64,000 bases of DNA from Undaria pinnatifida (lineage: Eukaryota > Sar > Phaeophyceae > Laminariales > Alariaceae). Of this stretch, positions 22,144 to 33,348 are shown piece after piece; the first letter of the stretch is position 1, and every line of letters begins with the position of its first letter. The DNA is taken from the NCBI GenBank assembly GCA_012845835.1, contig JABAKD010000029.1:7311484-7375483 (forward strand), read 5' to 3'. The translations under genes were made by a program, and so were the position numbers. The notes beneath the pieces were generated by a model, which ran no database searches, was not told the DNA's origin, and worked only from the letters and a program-made list of their open reading frames with translations.

Positions 22144-22338
22144 CTCGCAGTCGGCGGCCACCTCGGCCTTGCTGTCAGGCTTCATCGCCGTACTCGCAGT
22201 AGAACTTCGGCGGCTCGTTGTTGTTGTCGTCGCAGTTGTTGTCGTAGCGAACGATATTCTTACACAACCATCTGCTGTGATGCCGGACGCATCGCAGGGA
22301 GGTGTAAATGTGTGTTGGATAGTTGCTATGTTTGCCAT
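22144..22338 (-). pseudogene. Possible coding exon relic with a perfect donor (copy A)
   Basis: From ATG at 22,338 the frame encodes MANIATIQHTFTPPCDASGI, then a Thr/Ser run, and ends at a consensus donor GAG|GTAAGT. A second frame over the same bases reads YDNNCDDNNNEPPKFYCEYG, which looks more like ordinary protein. That suggests an ancestral frame broken by an indel. Copy B (56,638-56,832) has no indel, but its two changes in the Ser/Lys/Ala stretch alter residues. No family recognised. Confidence 0.35.
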
Positions 22339-23055
22339 TTTTTTTTTTTTTTTTCTTTGTTCTCCGGCGGCTGGGAAAAAAAAGCTTACCTGGTATTGTT
22401 TGCCATCATCCGCCGATCAATGTAGTATGTATAGTATGTGCAGTAAGATGTACATTCATATCGACAAGAATAACCAAGGGGAAAGCCCACAGCAGTGAAT
22501 ACATATGTATGTGCACATATCATACAGATAGGTATGATATAACAAAGCCGGTAGTACATACAAGTACATAGTCTATATGGTATGTATGTGATCGAGATGA
22601 GATATTTCCATACTCCTCGCAGACGCATCGATCGGCGTGAGACAATCTGCAGGCACTGCCGTGACCCCCTTGTCGAGAAGGTCAGCTTCGAAAAACGTCC
22701 GGAGGGGTGTGTTATGCTAAGGAGTGCTTACGACGTTGGTAGTCGTCAACCACCAGGGGGCGGAGATCTAATACCCGTCGGGCAGATCAGATAGATAGAT
22801 AGATAAATAGATTATCTAGTTTTTTGGGAAGCATTCCGGATTTACCTCGTCTGCAAGGTCTAACCGTATCTATGCGTGCTGGCTGAGATCTGTATCATAT
22901 GACATACCTGGTACATATTTTATCACTACCGAGGACCAACGCCCGAATGGGTAGGGTGGACCGTAACTGGACCAAGTCCGGCGGAAGGCCATCTCCCATG
23001 GCCAGGGGTTTTGTTAGTGGTTGAGCTTGCGCAAGTCCCACACTACTACCCGGAA

Positions 23056-23352
23056 AGATGACATTCCGGGTGGCTATCTCCACCGAAACTGACCCTCAGG
23101 GGACAGGCCGGGTCGACATACACACGCATCCGTATACAACGGCAGCGTGCGCTGCCGGGGTTGTAACGAAGACCACTGATAGGGACAGCTTACGCTATAC
23201 CTACAATGGGACACGAAGGGTGCGCCAGCTAGCGTCGGGCTGCGAAAGCAACTGAGTTACATCGACACACGACGCGTATGAAAATACGTGGAAGTGTGGT
23301 GAGCTAGAAGAGCTTTATTTTTCCCCATCCGCCGGAGGATAAAAAAAATAAA
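23056..23352 (+). mobile_element. Family 2 element, near full length, plus strand (copy A)
   Basis: Starts at CCGGGTGGCTATCTCCACC and ends ATCCGCCGGAGGAT plus A-rich tail. It is about 80% identical to the inverse of 14,162-14,463, so the pair forms an inverted repeat 9 kb apart. Confidence 0.75.
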
Positions 23353-23370
23353 ATATATATAACTAATTTT

Positions 23371-23862
23371 CAAGTCAGCCGTGAGTTCGACGAATTTCAG
23401 GTCACTACTCATCTTTGCAAGCTGCGTTGTTGGTACTCGTAATATATTATATGGGTGATTTTTTATTGGGAGATGTCCTATTTTTTGTCCACTTTAATGG
23501 TAAGTAAGTGTTGGTATTTATACTTTATTTAGGTGGGGAATTTTGAGCTAGGTAAAACATCACATATATTTTATAAATTTATTACTATAGTTTCCACTAC
23601 TATATACTCCGAGTATAATTTATTTTTTACTAGTATAATATACTGCTCTATCATACGTACGGTAGGGGGTTTATTTTGTTTTTCTCCCCCCGGCTTTAAT
23701 ATCGTGAAGAGTACGAATACAGGATATTATTAGCCATCTATATGTTGCTCTTAATACGGCATTGGAGAAATAAAGTCAGCTACTCCCACCCCAAAAATAA
23801 TAAAAACTCTGTGGGACACGAACCCACGGTTCCAAATCGATACGCTGTCACTCTAATATTTA
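23371..23862 (-). mobile_element. tRNA-headed SINE-like element, family 1 (copy A, second)
   Basis: Minus-strand head with a near-perfect B box (GGGTTCGTGTCCCACAGAG, about 23,808-23,830). It has the same body and the same end GTGAGTTCGACGAATTTC as 11,253-11,760. It abuts a GC-rich hairpin at 23,870. Confidence 0.7.
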
Positions 23863-23867
23863 AATAC

Positions 23868-23925
23868 AAGGGCTTCGCTCGCGGGCGGCTGGACGCCGCC
23901 CGCTACGCTCGCGCAAGGCAAGGAA
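23868..23925 (+). repeat. GC-rich hairpin AAGGGCTTCGC..GCAAGGCAAGG (copy A)
   Basis: GCGGGCGGC and GCCGCCCGC pair perfectly around a TGGAC loop. The frame AAGGGCTTCGC before and GCAAGGCAAGG after it is echoed, with a different stem, at the right end of the 3.5-kb insertion in copy B. Confidence 0.75.
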
Positions 23926-24429
23926 GAATGTAACTAAAAACATGTGAAGGGGGCAGAAAGAAGGGGCCCACGATTTGGTGCGGACAGCGATTTGATAATG
24001 CCAAGAGCTGCTTGTGCAAAGCAAATTGCCTTGTTGTTGTGCTCAGCTGTGTTGTGTGCTTTTGGTACCGGTGTTACGTTCTGATCGGCGGTACGGGGGT
24101 ACTTTCTTTGCGTGGGGGAAAAAACAGGGGGCCGTGCAAGATCGAATACATGTAGAAAAAAAAAAAGTATAGACTATAGTACACAACAACACGTATTATA
24201 CCCGGTGCTGCTCTAGTCTATGTTCGAAAGAAAGGACACATCGCAGCACGACACAGCACCGCAGCGAAGGGCACACGGCACCGCACCGCACGGCTCCCCA
24301 CGGCGCTACGCTGAGCTGCTGGGCTGTATAAAGCCGGACTGATCTGAGCTGGGCGTGAATTGTGATCCAACAGCGTAGTACCTGATAGTATGTACAAACC
24401 AGGTGTAGTAGTACCGGTATGTACTACTA

Positions 24430-24615
24430 TAAGCCTCAAGGTCTCCTCGTAGGTTCGAATCCCGGTGTCATCGGGGAAAGAAAATGATCCTCATAAAAAA
24501 ACAAATAGATTATCAACGTGACTTTGTGGCCTTCTATTAGATAGACTGTCCGCTTATAAGCCTGGTTTTCGTTAGTTGAATCCTGGCGTCATCGGGGAAA
24601 AAAAAATGTCCTCTT
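24430..24615 (+). mobile_element. Two tandem tRNA-like 3' halves (copy A)
   Basis: TAGGTTCGAATCCCGGTGTC followed by ATCGGGGAAA is a tRNA T-arm and acceptor-like end. A weaker second version (TTAGTTGAATCCTGGCGTC, ATCGGGG) lies about 125 bp on. Both are followed by A-rich tracts and ATCCTCAT or GTCCTCTT, like SINE heads and tails. They are not a complete tRNA gene. Confidence 0.55.
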
Positions 24616-25194
24616 AAAAGAATCGACATATTTTATATAAATATTAAAAAACGTCAGCTGTGAGTACGACCGGTTGAATTGTTTGAACTCAAAGCAAGAA
24701 ATCAAAGAAAAGCTGGACCAATTGTGAATATCCAGAAGAAAATGAAAAACGAGTTCGAACGAATCAAATTTAAAGGAGATGGTAGAAAATGAACGAGGAA
24801 ACAACTGAAACGAAAAAAGTACAATAATTGTCATAACTGGTCCACAGCTTAAGCTTGCTCCTGTTGTTGCCTTGTGCTGTGTGCCCTTGGGCGCATTACA
24901 AAAAGCTCGCATGGACGTCTATTAAAATGCAAGTTCAACTCCCTCGCATGGACGTCCTTTAAAATGCATATTCAGCTCCCGAAGAAACAAAGTTGCAAGT
25001 TCAACTCCCAAAAACAAAAGTTACTTGGAAAAAAAGAGTTGAAAAAAAAAAAGTTAAAAAAACGTTCAGAACATGGGCTGACCTGAGCTGGGGGTGCGTT
25101 GTGATCCAACAACGTATTATGTACAAACTTATTACTGGTACGTGGGATGATACTGCGAATGAATGTTACTGGCATGTACGAACTATTAAAAGTA

Positions 25195-25385
25195 CCGCAA
25201 AGCACGCAGCATGGCAAAGCAGCAAAGCACGTCAAAGCACAGCGCTGCGCTCTGCTAAGCTAGAGCTGCAGGGCATCGCAGGGCACTGCACGGCGCTGCG
25301 TTGCTGCGAGCTATAGCGCTGCGGTGGGGTGCTGGGCGGTGCGAAGCTGATGAGCCAAGCTCAGATCTCAGCTGACGAAACTCGG
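25195..25385 (+). repeat. GCA-rich interspersed repeat (copy A)
   Basis: A GCA/GCG-rich stretch (GCAGGGCATCGCAGGGCACT and similar) ending GCTGATGAGCCAAGC and CAGATCTCAGCTGA. It is found inverted at 60,105-60,300 inside the copy-B insertion. A related stretch is at 24,240-24,350. Confidence 0.65.
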
Positions 25386-26469
25386 GGATGCCAGAGGGAA
25401 GCACCAACCGAGCGCTTTCGGCACGAAGATATTTGTAATTTCCCCAGCAACTAATTTGGAACTTCGGGACGGTTCTTTTCCCCAGCAACTAATTTTCTTT
25501 TCGGCATTAATTACGGGCTGAGAAGGGCTGAGAGGGGGGAGGATATGCCGAGCGAGACCTCCGAGGGGGTCGAGGTCTAAGTAATTAAGTTTACATGTAT
25601 ATATTTTCAGGACGTCAGGTAGGTGTGAGTTCGACGAATTTCAAGTCATACTCATATATTTTGAATCTGCTTGTTGGTACTTAAGTCTTGTACTATGCTA
25701 TGTGGGTGATTTTTTTTTTGGGAGGGATCCTTTTCTTTTATAAATGAATGTTTTATTTGTTCCCGCGTTTTCCGGATGTCATCTTCTAATTTCTGCTCTT
25801 CTTGTACAACATCTCAAAACAAAATATTTAGTCTAGACTAGACTATATATTTAGGATTTTGGTTATCTAGATCGCGATCTCACCCAATCAATCATAGAGA
25901 TATCGGTGGGCGGTCTAACTTTGATCCGTTAACTCATCAAACTGGCCCGTCAAGCCACCAAGGAATATTCACGTGTATTAGCTTTGTGGGGACTTCCCTA
26001 ACGGCCGTCCGTCAAGGGGCAAGAACACCGTCAACAGACATAGTCTATATCTTCGGTCCGATCCGTTACTGCATTTTTTCGAGTAAATGTAAAACTTAAC
26101 AACGGTAAAGGATTTTACAAAGGCATTGGTCTATCAAACTGTCCCTGCCCGGCTGATCGGCTGGATGTTCACGTCGTGACACGATCTGACGAACAAAGGT
26201 GCCAAAACATCAAAACGTCAAAATAAGTGTCGAATGTCGAAATAATGTCAAAAACCGTCACAAACCTTGTATGTAGCCAAATGAATCAGGAAACGGCAAT
26301 TTAGGCCTGTGACGGACGACCGCCGAGACGTAGATATAATATTTCTAGTGAGTGAGATCCAGCAACAACAGGTGCTACTGCTATGTATACACCCCCTCGA
26401 ACACTCCACCCTCTCTCTACTCACTGATTGTACGACTTACCCCAGGATATACATGATAAACTGATGCAT

Positions 26470-27060
26470 CATTTCCAAAACCGTCACATTTATCCCCTCA
26501 AAATAATGTATAGTTTCGACGCACATATTGAGCTGCCCCACACGCCCCAACCCCGCCCCAACCCCCCCCCCCCCCCCCAATTAATAAACTGATGCCAAAA
26601 CCGTCGGAGTTATCCCCTTGAAAGGATTATAACTTACATGCACAAATTGCCCCCCCTTTCCCCCCCCCCCCCCCTCCCCTCCAAACCCGCTCGCTTTTGA
26701 TCAAAACCAGGCCCCCACGTCCTTCAAAACTCCGCCCCACCCCCCTCACCGGTTATTCGACTTACAAGATTCACTTGATAAAAGGATACGTTTCCCTCCA
26801 CAGCTGTCAGATTTTGTCCCCCTCAGAAACGGGTTTTATAGTTTCCGCGCACAGACTGACTAAAATCACCCTGTTGACCCTGATAGCTACATTGTAGTTG
26901 TAAGGGGAGTCGCCGACCTATATCCTTAATGAGGACACACAACTCGTAATGCGCGCGATCGGAGTATCACACACAGCTTGCAAAGATGAGTTTCGACGAA
27001 ATCTTCGATCTCACAGCTAGCTGGAGTGTATTTTCATTTTTTACAATATACAATAATAAT
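26470..27060 (+). mobile_element. Element with ~120-bp internal repeats and poly-C tracts
   Basis: Three degenerate units (about 26,479, 26,597 and 26,795) share CCGTC, TTATCCCCT, TATAGTTTC and CGCACA. The element then runs through GGGGAGTCGCCGACCTAT to a 3' end GATGAGTTTCGACGAAATCT and ATTTTCATTTTTTACAATAT. A shorter relative inserted in inverse orientation in copy B at 52,673-53,035, showing that the family has been mobile. Confidence 0.65.
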
Positions 27061-27109
27061 TGTTCCTGCCTAACGCCGGTGCGCGCGAGGCCCATGTACG
27101 GCCATTCTA

Positions 27110-27185
27110 ACATCCCAGTTCTGGGCCTCGTCGTCGGTTGTGCCAGGTTGTGTGCCAGGCTTTTAGTGGAATCATGCCGACAGAC
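27110..27185 (+). repeat. Fragment of the long-TIR element family
   Basis: TTGTGCCAGGTTGTGTGCCAGGC matches part of the terminal inverted repeat at 28,450-28,500. It is a solitary, decayed end. Confidence 0.45.
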
Positions 27186-27429
27186 ATTATCATGGAGTAA
27201 TTACTGATTCGACGGTATTCGTGCTTCATTTGGGATGCCAATATAATACCGACGCAACAGCAGAGGCGCGTATGTATGCACGTATTGATCGCGGTAAAGT
27301 ACCATTTATCACGGATAACAGCACACCCCTCTTGCAAAAGAACACCCGCCGGGGGTATATTTTTTTCATCGTTTTTCGACAGACACTTTAGACTAACACC
27401 GCGCCCCTTTCGGACGTACACCTGAAAAC

Positions 27430-28135
27430 ATGGAGTATCACACCCCGTGGACACCATTCACCTACAACACGCACGCTCCGATAAGGGTATCTGCACGTAC
27501 CAACATGGAGGCAATTGCTGCGCCCCATCACAGTGGGTCGATTGAGCCTACGACCCGGACCGCACCGGTACCTGTGCTGCTGCCGCGCCTCGAGCGGGGG
27601 TCAAGTCCACTTTTTCTGGCTCCATCCCGCCTAACGGTACCAGTACTGGTACTGCCATTCCTGCCGTGGCGCAAACCCCCACGGTAGGAGTGGCAGTACC
27701 CGTACCAGTGAAGACCAAAGCGCTCTGGCAGCAGCGCCCAACACCTCAGCCGCAAGGCCTGAGACCATGGCAGCAGCTCCGGAATTGTCAGCCACTCACA
27801 CCCCCTTCAGTCTGCTGGGATCTATTTACACTCCAGAGCAATCAAAGGTACCGCTAGCCCACCCCCTCGTTCTCACACCTCCTGGCATCTGGCCGAGTCT
27901 GTTTCCACTCGTTATGCTAGCAACCGACGTCCCGTTATCAAACCCGATTGTTATCACACCCCCGAGCTGCGGGGTTCCCGCGCACGGTGCTTATCACCGG
28001 GGGTGCGCTCGATACCTCACCCCCCTGTATAAAAAAGCGCCCCCGTTGATGTATTCTCAAAGGTACAAAGTTTATCACCGGGGTGTGCTTTCATCCATGT
28101 TATACGATACGTACACTCGTACAGTATCACAGTAA
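27430..28135 (+). other. Unassigned ORF-containing region, Pro/Thr-rich
   Basis: ORFs from 27,430 (85 codons) and 27,767 (122 codons) lie in different frames and may be pieces of one broken coding region. The DNA repeats TATCACACCCC and TATCACCGGGG words about every 60-100 bp, which may explain the open frames without coding. No domain is recognised. Confidence 0.25.
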
Positions 28136-28321
28136 GACAAACTGCTTATGCCGAAAATTCCACTGCTGTGCACTATTCATACAATAGTGTTGTAATGGTT
28201 GTACTGTTAGTTAGGGGTATATCTACTGATGGTGTCGGTGTGTGTGCTGCTGTCGTTGCTCTGGCGCTTGGAGGTGTTTAGATGTACAGCAGCAGACAGT
28301 ACTTGCTAGCAAGCTCTGCTC

Positions 28322-29981
28322 GTTGTACTGCTGTAAACTACAGCGTACTGTACTGTTACTGCTTGTTGCTCTACACGCGGTGCCGGTGGGTGTGCTTACA
28401 GCAGTCTTACTGTTGTGCCGGTGTTTGTGCTGTGTCTGAGTGTAGATGTAAAGTCTCGCCCCTGGGTTGTGCCAGGTTGTGCCAGGCTTCTCGGGGGATC
28501 GTGCAGATAATAAAGCGGACTTGGGCACAATTATTGCTGAAGAATCACCATGGAGTCTGTGGAGTATTAGACAGGCAGCACGTTTGACACGATAACCCGA
28601 GAAAATACATCTATCCGTACTACGTCAGCCTTGGGCCACCTTATACGATGTATGTTGGGTTTTGTTTCCAAAGACCTGGGTTGTTCGAGCGACTTGATAA
28701 TCTGAAATCCTAATGAGGTTTATACCACGCCGGGGCAAGGGGCAAGCAAGTACTTGTGCGAAGATAAAAGGGAGAGGACATTGGAATCTCACGCGGCCAC
28801 AACAGACAGAGTGATTGTCCCACACCAGCTCGACCGAAAAAAGGTTGTTTGTGTGTGGCGGACTCCTTCGTGATCGCAGATGAACAATGGATGCTAAATT
28901 GGAGATACGGCGTGGCGGGTTGAGGGAGGGAAAGACTCTTTGGGCTTGGCGATTTGTTTACTTGAAAAGTTGTGTTGGTTTGTCTTCGAAAACAAATGCT
29001 GCGATCGTTCGTTTTACGTGCGTTTGGGTGAGAAATGTCTCATCAAGTGTTTTTCAGGCGAGACTGGCTGCAATTTTTCCGAAGAGAAGCAAGAAGAGGC
29101 GTCTGCCTGTTGCTTGTTATTGATTGGTATAGGTACAGCAAAGGACGGGGAGGCTGCCATACATTGATTCTACACACCTGTCCGCGAGGACGTAGGGTGG
29201 GGCTTATATCAGCACGCGTTTGCTCGAATTGGTGCATGCGGGGGACACTTTGCGCAATTCATTGTCGAGCAAAAGGTATTCTCCGTATCGAAGCATTCAC
29301 CCGTTGAAAACTCTCGAGAAGTCTCGACAATCTCTTTCTTCTTTCCTTAGCAGTTCGCAACTCGGCAGCAGTCCAAGACATGACAGCGGACGACTGCGCG
29401 CAGGCCATAATCGCTCACCTTGATGCAATAGTGGGCCTTTTTTGCCCGGGTCCATGAATGACCCCCTCGTCAAGGCCATCTGTCTTTCTCGACCGCCGCA
29501 GAACGGGGCGTTGTCGTTGGTGTTGTTATGTTCGTGGCCGCCCTTGCTTGTTGTGGGCGTTTTCGTCAGGTGGGGGCTTTTGTACAAAAACAAAACATGC
29601 AGACGAAATTTCTAGAAACCCCTGGACGGACATCAAATGTCCCCCAGGGACGGTCTGGTTGAGTAGTGGGTAGTAGTATCGACTGTGCAGCTACGAGGCT
29701 CTCGCAGGGCTTGGCGTTTTTTCTCTTCTTTTTTTCGTTGTTCACGCGTGCCTCCTGCCTGCTGTGGTGCTGCCTGCTGTCTGCATTGATTGCCGGTTGG
29801 TTGTAACCAATGCAATAATAGTGCCCGAATCCGTTTTATCTGCTGCGTGATCCCACCCAGAGCCCGACACAATCTGGGACAACCAGGGGCGAGACTGTGC
29901 ATTTACACCACAAACACCGGTACAGCGGTAGTACTGTATACAGTGCGCTAAAAATATAGTTTACAGAAGAAGCAGTACAAG
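28322..29981. mobile_element. DNA element with long terminal inverted repeats, about 1.66 kb
   Basis: The left terminus (28,322-28,537) and the inverse of the right terminus (29,812-29,981) share TGTACTGCT, TGTAAACTA, CCGGTGTTTGTG, AGTCTCGCCCCTGG, GGATC, GCAGATAA, GGGCAC and ATTATTGC in the same order. They are imperfect, about 170-215 bp arms. The ~1.27-kb interior has small ORFs but no transposase motif I can see. It is probably a non-autonomous foldback or MULE-like element; target duplications could not be defined. Confidence 0.65.
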
Positions 29982-30689
29982 CATATATTATTAGGCGGAC
30001 CGGAGCAAATGATACGTGATGTTGTGTTGGAAAGTTAATATCAGCTGTCGATTTCAGTATAGTAGAATAATATATGAATACCTCGAGTAATGGTATTTAT
30101 GTGGTATGCTGTTGAGTTGGTGTTTCTGTGTTCACCCTGGTATTAATTAATTGAATATTGCCATATAAGGGATGAATGCTGTTCACACGAAAAAAAGTGG
30201 GAACTACACTGTACGTGAATCACAGTGTTTCCGTGGCTCGCTGTGGCGAGAAGGCAGTTTCGGGGAGGTTCGTGTTGGTGAGCCCAATGGCAAGCAATGT
30301 GTTTAGATGGCTTGCTTGGCGAGAATAACCAAAGCATGACTATTCGAACACTGCTATACAAGGGGGCAAGGCGGGGGGGGCTCCTCTCTACCTGTGTGGT
30401 CGTGGTTTGCTGTTGCAGAAGGTCGTGTGAGTCATTCCTAACGAATACAAATAATTGTCTTAAACAAGTCTGCCATGAACAAGCTCGTGCGAGTTGACAG
30501 TGAGAGCTAGAAAGTAAATTCATGTAATATCAAGTGCCTCTGGCATTTAGAAGCATATTGATCAAGTCAGACATCAGGAGTGCAGCAGCAAGAAATATTC
30601 AGACAATTTTATTTATTCGCCGATTGCTTATTGGGTTGTGCTGTTTTTGCTGTATTGTGCCAGGTGCTTTCTTTCAGCGCGCTTGCTAT

Positions 30690-31025
30690 CTGCATCATCG
30701 TTAACCACCACCACCATCATCATCAGCGTCATCATCATCTTCATCATAATCGTCATCTATCATCATCCTCATCATCATCGTCATCATCATCATCATCATC
30801 GTCATCATCTATCATCACCATCGTCATCTACCATCATTGTCATCGTGATCACCATCACCATCATCGTCATCATCGTCATCATAATTATCATCATCGTCAT
30901 ATCATCTGTCATCTACCTGGTATCATCTATCATCTATAATTCATCATCTTTCATCTATCATCATCATCATCATCGCCATCATAATCATCATAATCATCAT
31001 CGCCATTACCGTCATTGTCATCATG
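30690..31025. repeat. ATC (CATCAT) microsatellite
   Basis: About 330 bp of degenerate ATC/GTC triplets. The His- and Ile-rich ORFs here are products of the repeat. Confidence 0.95.
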
Positions 31026-31826
31026 TCACCTTCACCTAACGAGTGAGGTTGATGCTGCCCAGAAAACCTATTACTACATATGGGGGGCGTGCATTTTTAC
31101 GGACCGGTTGAGGTGCTAGAGACAAGAATTACTATAGCTGTTCACAAAAATATTACCAAACTACTGCCGCTTCTCTTTGTGTGATCGGTATGGATAACCC
31201 CCCCCCCCTCGTCCTAAAATTCCCCGCGGTTCAGCTCGCGTTCAAATAACAATTACTGAACACAGCAAGTAAAAACTGATCACGGCTTGCCTTTCGCCAG
31301 GCGAAACAAACCAGCCGCTGTCTCCTCCAGCTGCCCGCCCCCACGATTAGTTCCCAGTCCTCGCTTCCTCCATCCTTGACTACTAAAAATTACGACCCCG
31401 CCCCCTACGCAGTGTTGGTATATTACATGGCATTTATTTCCCACTGCTGCCCTTCGTGCTCTCCCCTCCCTGCCTCATATTCGAAACTCAGGTCGTTAGT
31501 GGCATGTAGTTTACCCTTCATGTGACTCGCTGAACACCTAACGGCGCTTCTGCTTGGTCGGTGAAAACCCAACCTGCCCCGTCCCGGCATTGTGCGGATA
31601 CGAGGAGGGTCTACGGTCATACGACTACGGCCATGCATGACACGAGCATCCCCCTCCCCAACTCCTCCCCCCTCCGTCCTCCTCAACTTTTTTTTCGTTT
31701 ATGGAATTATTATCTACTTGTTCACTGCTCTTCACGATTGACACTTCGGACTAGGCAAGCAAACGTCCCACCGTGATGGCCCCATCAACTAGCGAAATGA
31801 TGACTGCTGACACGCAAAGAAACGGA

Positions 31827-32016
31827 TGATGCCATGCAACCAAGACGGCCCGAGCCGTCGGGCACTTGTTTGCTTACCCTGTGGCACCCATCAATCGATC
31901 ATAAGGCAGCTGTTCGCTTACTCCGCGGCATGAACCAACCGACCGCAGTGGAAGAATGGAAAACAAATCGCCGTCGCAGTGGAAGCAAGTCTCAGTCTCG
32001 CACCAGGGAGGAGTGA
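31827..32016 (+). pseudogene. Possible Copia-type polyprotein fragment
   Basis: The frame contains HPSIDHKAAVRLLRGMNQ, which resembles the P-x-x-x-HW-K-A-A-x-R-x-L-R-Y-L motif just before RNase H in Copia elements. The neighbouring frame reads ARAVGHLFAYPVAP, like the preceding A-V-G-x-L-x-R-Y segment. No LTRs or other domains were found, so this is a weak call. Confidence 0.3.
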
Positions 32017-32067
32017 GCGCCATCATCGTCATCATCACCATAATAAACAGTATCTTCCTCCTCTTTC

Positions 32068-32200
32068 GCCTCCCCCCCCCCCCCCCCCCCCCTCCTCCTC
32101 CTCCTCCTCCTCGCCCCTCCTTCTCCTCCTGCGCATCATCAGCCCTCCTCCTCCTCGTCCACGTCCTCCTCCTCCCCCCCCCACCCCCCGCTGCTCCTGT
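32068..32200. repeat. Poly-C and CCT simple-sequence tract
   Basis: C-runs and (CCT)n immediately downstream (minus strand) of a candidate exon. Gly-rich readings of the minus strand here are unreliable. Confidence 0.9.
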
Positions 32201-32298
32201 TCCTCTTCATCGTCAACATCACCATGATCTGCCTCGTTCTCATTCAATTCATCAATAAATGATTCATGAGGCCCGTGGTTCCCGCCCATTCCACTTAC

Positions 32299-32514
32299 CC
32301 AATTTTGGGAAACCCATTTGGCAAAAATCACAACATAATAAAAATATATGATTTCCCTTAACCCTTCCACCACACGCTGCAAATGTAACACGCTACACTC
32401 CTTCCCAGGTAGGTTTTTCAGCCAAACAACTCGAATGGATGTCGTCATTGAAAAATAAGGACTGCCAATCTCCTTCACAAGCAAGACTTCCACATGTAGC
32501 TTGTCGGTGGCGTA
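32299..32514 (-). CDS. Candidate internal exon, unknown protein
   Basis: Acceptor TTGGTCCAACTATCTATAG ends at 32,515 and donor TTGG|GTAAGT begins at 32,298. The 216-bp exon is open in one frame for 72 codons in phase 0 at both ends (YATDKLHVEVLLVKEIG at the start, IFAKWVSQNW at the end). An overlapping frame (32,393-32,608) is also open, so the choice is uncertain. Downstream on the same strand lies an acidic stretch (ESFIDELNENEADHGDVDDE), perhaps another exon. No domain recognised. Confidence 0.3.
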
Positions 32515-33348
32515 CTATAGATAGTTGGACCAAAACAAGTGCTGGGCTGAAGTTTTTGTCGTCTGCAAAGACGCCGTCGATGCCACGCAGCGAGTCCACC
32601 CCCCGCATTTCGGTGACATCTTCAAGCTCGACGTCTACCGGTGGTTCTGTGGGGTACGTAGAACAGCAATGTAGGGTACGTGGAAGAGCAAGACATCACG
32701 AAGCACGGCGATCGAAATGGGGCCGATGCCGTCAAGATTAGAGTTTTCTGTTGACGGTCTAGGCCTTACCCGTCAGAGCCTATTGAGAGGTAACGTATTA
32801 GTTTTAGCGTGGATTGTTTGTTACTTTCTGTCCTTGACGGCTGTCCTTGACGGCTGTCCGCCAAGGGGCACGAATGCCACCATACGACATATTTGCTCAG
32901 GACAAGCGCGATATGACAAGAGAACAAAATTATGTGCTAAAAGCAGCCCGTAGGAGTATTGGGTTCATGTGGGACTCAAAGATACCATGTGGATGTACGG
33001 ATGGAATCAAACCAATATCAACACCGCTGTTCAAGATAGTATCATACAGATGTCGAGCATTCGTAGGAATTCGCGCAGCAAGGTGTTTGGCAAATGTCGT
33101 CAACGTCTTCGCGTGGGTGGTGGTTGAGACGTTTCAGGCGACTCCAAAAGAGGCTCTCGAAAGAGAGGCAGATGCACATATACTCTTGCACTATCTGTCA
33201 GCATTTTAGAAGCTCACATTCGCTTGTGTTTATTATTTTTGTGTGAAAAGCGCTGTTGCGCCACCCAGCACAACACGCAGGACAGCTCAACCCCTGGGAC
33301 GAACTTCAGAGCCGGTGTTCTACAAAACAAGGGGAGGGGGGGGGGTTC

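Larger units (their letters stand above)
1..25840. repeat. Segmental duplication, copy A
   Basis: Base 1 aligns with base 32,936 and base 25,840 with base 64,000, in direct orientation, with gene and repeat order kept throughout. The offset is about 32,936 up to ~10.2 kb and grows to 38,160 at the end, because copy B carries extra insertions. In stretches compared by eye, substitutions are about one to three per hundred bases, with small indels mostly in homopolymers and microsatellites. Copy A probably starts left of the window. It is either a real duplication or a retained second haplotype; sequence alone cannot decide. Confidence 0.95.
25841..32935. other. Spacer between the duplicated blocks, single-copy within the window
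   Basis: No homologue of most of this stretch lies elsewhere in the window, but copy B may continue past 64,000 and include it. It holds degenerate repeats, one long-TIR element, microsatellites and one candidate exon. Between 25,841 and 26,470, 27,185 and 27,430, and 29,985 and 30,690 I see AT-rich sequence with no supportable gene. Confidence 0.6.

Noticed and set aside
24430-24480. A complete functional tRNA gene
   Set aside because: Only the T-arm and acceptor-like 3' half are present. No matching 5' half or cloverleaf could be built.
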